DNA from: Paenilisteria rustica
Lineage (GTDB): Bacteria; Bacillota; Bacilli; Lactobacillales; Listeriaceae
NCBI RefSeq assembly: GCF_013820765.1
Contig: NZ_JABJVM010000003.1
Coordinates: 124,001-188,000, forward strand
Reading direction: 5' to 3'
DNA length: 64,000 bases
Below are positions 61,037 through 64,000 of the stretch, piece after piece; position 1 is the stretch's first letter; every line of letters starts with the position of its first letter. Both the position numbers and the translations under genes were made by a program. The notes beneath the pieces are model-generated. The model did no database searches. It was not told the origin of the DNA and saw nothing but the letters and a program-made list of their open reading frames with translations.

Positions 61037-62056
61037 ATGGATGCGAACTCGAAATGGTATGAAAACAATAAAGATTTGTATTTAAAATTTAAAAATAGTA
61101 TACAGGAAATTATTGAGCGTAATATGGATGCTAGTGAAGTACCTTACCAGAGTATTGAGGGGCGGCTTAAAACAAAAGAAAGTTTTTTAGAAAAATGTGT
61201 GAGAAAAAGCTATAACCAACCCACTGAGGCAATGGATATTGTAGGCATACGAATTATTGCATATACTTTAGCAGATGTAAAAAAAATTGGAGAGATAATT
61301 ACTTCAACTTTTAGGGTTGACAAAGATAACTCTGGAGATAAGAGTGCCAAAATGGATGCAAATCAAGTGGGTTATTTATCTGTTCATTACATAGCTGAGT
61401 ATGGTGAAGATAGGCTTGTGTTGAATGAAAATACTGTATTTAAAAATTTGAAATTTGAGATACAAATTAGAACTATACTACAACATGCATGGGCAGAAAT
61501 TGAACATGATAAAGGATACAAGTTTGGTGGTAAATTACCTAATGAAATAGGTAGACGTTTTAGCTTGGCTGCTGGTGTACTTGAAATGGTCGATAGAGAA
61601 TTTCAAAATTTATCAGATGAAATAGATCGACATAGTAAAAATATTAAGATAGAAGCCGATAGAGGGAATCTAAGCATTCCAATCGATTCTAAGTCGCTTT
61701 ATCAATATATATCAAGTAAATTTGGTGAAATTGAAAAGACTGAGGGGTCTTTACGTAGTCAGAAAATTTTTAAGGAGCTACATTTGTACGGTATAGAAAT
61801 TCTTTCGGATTTAGATGAGCTATTTTCTGATTCAAGTGTAGAGATTATACACAGTTTAATAGCTTCAAAAGGAGCAAAATCAGATATTAATTTTGTGAGC
61901 ATAATTAGATATGCAATGCTTATTGATGATGCAGAGAAGTATTTAGACACAGCGTGGAATAGAAGTTGGAGTGGCATACCGAAAATTTACGTCAACATTA
62001 TGAAGGAAAATAATATAGATATTAATTTAAGTAAATATAAAATAAGCTTAATTTAA
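61037..62056 (+). CDS. RelA/SpoT-domain nucleotidyltransferase (toxSAS/CapRel-like context)
   Basis: A 339-residue protein. The first 200 residues are a RelA_SpoT synthetase fold: YQSIEGRLKTKESFLEK, DIVGIRIIAYTLADV, GYLSVHYI and FEIQIRTILQHAWAEIEHD with Glu141 in ExQIRT. The C-terminal 140 residues are helical and unassigned. No HD hydrolase domain is present, so it is a synthetase-only type. Such proteins act as alarmone synthetases or as growth-blocking toxins in phage defence; next to AbiH the latter is plausible. ATG 61037 after AAAGGAG. Confidence 0.83.
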   Translation: MDANSKWYENNKDLYLKFKNSIQEIIERNMDASEVPYQSIEGRLKTKESFLEKCVRKSYNQPTEAMDIVGIRIIAYTLADVKKIGEIITSTFRVDKDNSGDKSAKMDANQVGYLSVHYIAEYGEDRLVLNENTVFKNLKFEIQIRTILQHAWAEIEHDKGYKFGGKLPNEIGRRFSLAAGVLEMVDREFQNLSDEIDRHSKNIKIEADRGNLSIPIDSKSLYQYISSKFGEIEKTEGSLRSQKIFKELHLYGIEILSDLDELFSDSSVEIIHSLIASKGAKSDINFVSIIRYAMLIDDAEKYLDTAWNRSWSGIPKIYVNIMKENNIDINLSKYKISLI

Positions 62057-62124
62057 AAGGTAAAGTAATACAAAATGGGAAGGTGAACGACATAAGGATA
62101 GGGCATTTTTTTGTGAATTGCGTA

Positions 62125-62133
62125 TGGTATAAT
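62125..62133 (+). promoter_or_regulatory. Extended -10 promoter of the ICE2 type VII cassette
   Basis: TGGTATAAT, the same motif as before the ICE1 cassette (32611-32619); no strong -35. Confidence 0.55.
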
Positions 62134-62173
62134 ATTTTCGTCAACACCAAAATAAGGAAGGAATGACTAACAA

Positions 62174-62470
62174 GTGGCAAAGAAAATACAGTTACCAAGT
62201 GGTCGATTAGCAGAACACGCGAGTGCAATCCAAGCCACGACGAATAATTTAAAGCTACAACCAAAGCCGAGTGTATCTTATTCCACGGGAAGTGCTCGCC
62301 AATTGGTAGAAGGCGCGATGGAGTTTGCACAAATGACAGCATCCGCTCCCGCCGCGTTTCAAAAAGATACAGCGAATTTGAAAAATGTGGAGAAGGCATT
62401 TGTTGCCTCGGAAAAAGCGCTGGGTGATATGCTACACAAAGGAATCGAATGGGTGGAAAGTAAAAAATAG
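62174..62470 (+). CDS. WXG100-like type VII secretion partner, ICE2
   Basis: A 98-residue homologue of the ICE1 protein at 32660 (MAKKIQLPSGRLAEHAS start, VEKAFVASEKALGDML end). GTG start after AAGGAAGG. Confidence 0.85.
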   Translation: MAKKIQLPSGRLAEHASAIQATTNNLKLQPKPSVSYSTGSARQLVEGAMEFAQMTASAPAAFQKDTANLKNVEKAFVASEKALGDMLHKGIEWVESKK

Positions 62471-62489
62471 AGAAGGGGGATACATAGCA

Positions 62490-62801
62490 ATGCAACCAAG
62501 ACAACGGGAAGAAGATGCTTGGAAAGAACAAATCAAGAAAGAGCGGCAGTTTGAAGAGTTGGAGCAACTATTTTCAAAAGCGAAACGGGCACAAGAAAAT
62601 GTGTTACATACTTTTCAGGATGCGTGGCAGGGTAACCGGTCACGGCAGCGATTAGGACTCGTCGAAGAGACCATGACAGAAGAATGGCAGAAGTGGAAAA
62701 AACAGATGTACGCCGTGGATGATTTGATACAGGAATCGCGTCGCGCACACCAGCGAGCTAAATTTGCATCGAAGGAGGCTGATGCGCATGCCACGGATTG
62801 A
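62490..62801 (+). CDS. DUF3958-type LXG chaperone, ICE2
   Basis: A 103-residue two-helix charged protein (FQDAWQGNRSRQRLGLVEET in the centre, matching the ICE1 AWQG motif). ATG 62490; the frame upstream to 62385 only shadows the preceding gene. It overlaps the LXG gene by 14 bp. Confidence 0.78.
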   Translation: MQPRQREEDAWKEQIKKERQFEELEQLFSKAKRAQENVLHTFQDAWQGNRSRQRLGLVEETMTEEWQKWKKQMYAVDDLIQESRRAHQRAKFASKEADAHATD

Positions 62802-64000
62802 GATTGGGGAAGTACGCTATTTTGTGGAACAGTTTTTACGAGAAAGTAAACGATTACGAGATGCATTGCGGGATTATCGAAAAGCCGTCGCGAAGTTAGT
62901 GGCGGATGGTGAGATCCAAGGTGAGTTTGTCGATAGTGCGAAAGACTATTATGAAACGGTGCACTATCCAATCGTAGACACGACGATTGAGTGTTTGAGT
63001 GAAGCGGATCGGATTTTGAAGAAGTATGTGCAGGATTTTGAATCCCAAGTAGATGATGCTTTTGACTCGCGATTGGATTCGGATAAATTGGAAGCGTTGT
63101 ATGCCGAAATTAGGCGCTCAGAGAATTTATTGGATGACTTCACGCACGCGATGGATTCGATGACGGGCAACTTGAACCTCGGGCAGCAGATAGGCATGAA
63201 GCTGGGGCTGGAAACGTCAATGATGCAAATCAAGGAAGAAATCAAGATTTTAGAACGGTATCTGGATTTTGAGCATAGTCATACGAACGTGATGCATGAT
63301 GTTTTATCGCGGATGTATCAGGTGAAGACGGGCGTGAATGAAATCCTAGCTGGAAAAGCGTTCAACGGCACGACACATATGTATGATTCCAGTAAGATGC
63401 AACTAGGCTGGTTGAATCATCTAGTACCAGAGAAGAAGCCGAAGAAAACATATAACTTTGATGATTACACGAAGACATTAGAGGGTGGCTACTGGGTTTT
63501 AAGCAAGAATGGCGTGACAGATCAAGAATCTGCAAGAGCAACAATTGCCTACAATGACGGCTTAAAAGATGGTACAATTAAGCGTGAAGTCGAAGATGCA
63601 GATATTGATTTTGAAACGGAATATATGTTAGCCGCAATGGAAGGATACAATCTACTCACAGGCGAGCCAATCACGAAGGCACAAAGCTTTTCTATCATAT
63701 CGGCAGTACTGCTCGGCGCTGTTGCAATGAAAGGCAGAGGTATTAAAGTTCCGAAGAGCAGTTTCAGCAAGATACAAAGTGACTTGAAAATCAAAGCAAC
63801 CAAAGATTTAGAGATGAAAAATATTAGTAAGAAAATCATGGCGACGAAGCCAATGAACTCACCAGTACCAGAGAAATGGATTAAAAAAGGTGGCAGTATT
63901 GCTATCGATAGTAAAGGCACATGGAGTTATACTAACAAGAACGGTCAGACGGTTAGGTATCCGAATGGTTATCCAGACTTTAAAGACTACAGACACCCCA
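62788..64000 (+). CDS. LXG type VII effector, ICE2 (partial, runs off the window)
   Basis: An open frame of 404 codons to the window end without a stop. The LXG domain (MPRIEIGEVRYFVEQFLRES) and the linker through ITKAQSFSIISAVLLGAVAM match the ICE1 toxin; after the shared LKIK motif (about residue 340) the two diverge. The visible toxin start (TNKNGQTVRYPNGYPDFKDY) differs from PoNe and is too short to assign. The start is ATG 62788, matching the ICE1 start. Confidence 0.85.
   Translation, partial: MPRIEIGEVRYFVEQFLRESKRLRDALRDYRKAVAKLVADGEIQGEFVDSAKDYYETVHYPIVDTTIECLSEADRILKKYVQDFESQVDDAFDSRLDSDKLEALYAEIRRSENLLDDFTHAMDSMTGNLNLGQQIGMKLGLETSMMQIKEEIKILERYLDFEHSHTNVMHDVLSRMYQVKTGVNEILAGKAFNGTTHMYDSSKMQLGWLNHLVPEKKPKKTYNFDDYTKTLEGGYWVLSKNGVTDQESARATIAYNDGLKDGTIKREVEDADIDFETEYMLAAMEGYNLLTGEPITKAQSFSIISAVLLGAVAMKGRGIKVPKSSFSKIQSDLKIKATKDLEMKNISKKIMATKPMNSPVPEKWIKKGGSIAIDSKGTWSYTNKNGQTVRYPNGYPDFKDYRHP

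Larger units (their letters stand above)
36183..64000. mobile_element. ICE2: second conjugative element in tandem (right end outside window)
   Basis: Starts at the internal att site and has its own integrase, ImmA/ImmR-like pair, Xis-like gene, DUF961 proteins, ArdA, coupling ATPase, oriT, relaxase and full conjugation set, all intact. Cargo: helicase, DUF1874 protein, AbiH and RelA/SpoT proteins, LXG cassette. Its attR must lie beyond 64000. Confidence 0.88.

Noticed and set aside
62385-62489. N-terminal extension of the DUF3958 protein
   Set aside because: It overlaps the WXG100-like gene in another frame; ATG 62490 has a good ribosome site and matches the ICE1 protein length.

Overview
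The window looks like the chromosome of a low-GC Gram-positive, most likely a member of the Listeriaceae. The reasons are the PurA sequence, strong AGGAGG ribosome sites, a PurR-type purA control region, DinR/LexA-type SOS boxes, and ICEBs1/Tn916-type conjugative elements carrying type VII (LXG) effectors. Species was not determined; that needs 16S or whole-genome comparison.

Layout. (1) 1-12950 is ordinary chromosome: a sugar-binding lipoprotein, a BlaI/BlaR1-like repressor-protease pair whose sensor is three PepSY repeats with an Asp-rich tail, a DUF975 membrane protein, DUF1801 and MmcQ/YjbR proteins, a beta-helix protein, an unidentified lipoprotein, purA, a 124-bp tandem duplication, a GNAT acetyltransferase and a GH2 glycosidase. 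(2) 12953-13025 is tRNA-Lys(CTT). (3) 12983-36227 is a complete integrative and conjugative element (ICE1, about 23.2 kb) inserted at the tRNA 3' end; the 45-bp tRNA tail recurs at 36183-36227. (4) From 36227 to beyond the window end lies a second, related but divergent element (ICE2), joined to the first head-to-tail, with its own integrase.

Both ICEs share one backbone order: integrase - repressor - Xis-like - small HTH protein - structured intergenic RNA/DNA element - DUF961 (HelP-like) - FtsK-type coupling ATPase (ConQ) - oriT/relaxase (NicK) - small genes - ConB/TcpC - TcpD-like - TcpE/ConD - VirB4 ATPase ConE - VirB6-like ConG - CwlT muramidase/NlpC-P60 - YddI-like - YddJ-like lipoprotein. 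This is the ICEBs1 order. They differ in control (ICE1: one protein with three XRE domains; ICE2: ImmR/ImmA-like pair) and in cargo.

Cargo. ICE1 carries an unidentified three-gene operon downstream of an SOS box and a type VII cassette: WXG100-like, DUF3958, LXG toxin with a PoNe-type PD-(D/E)XK nuclease end, PoNi immunity, then an Imm59-like orphan. ICE2 carries a 1009-residue DEAD/DEAH helicase, two acidic unknown proteins with ArdA, a DUF1874 protein (family of the type III anti-CRISPR ring nucleases) between conE and conG, an unknown-AbiH-RelA/SpoT group, and a second LXG cassette whose toxin end runs off the window. The whole reads as two conjugative elements stacked in one tRNA, each equipped with antagonism and defence or anti-defence genes.
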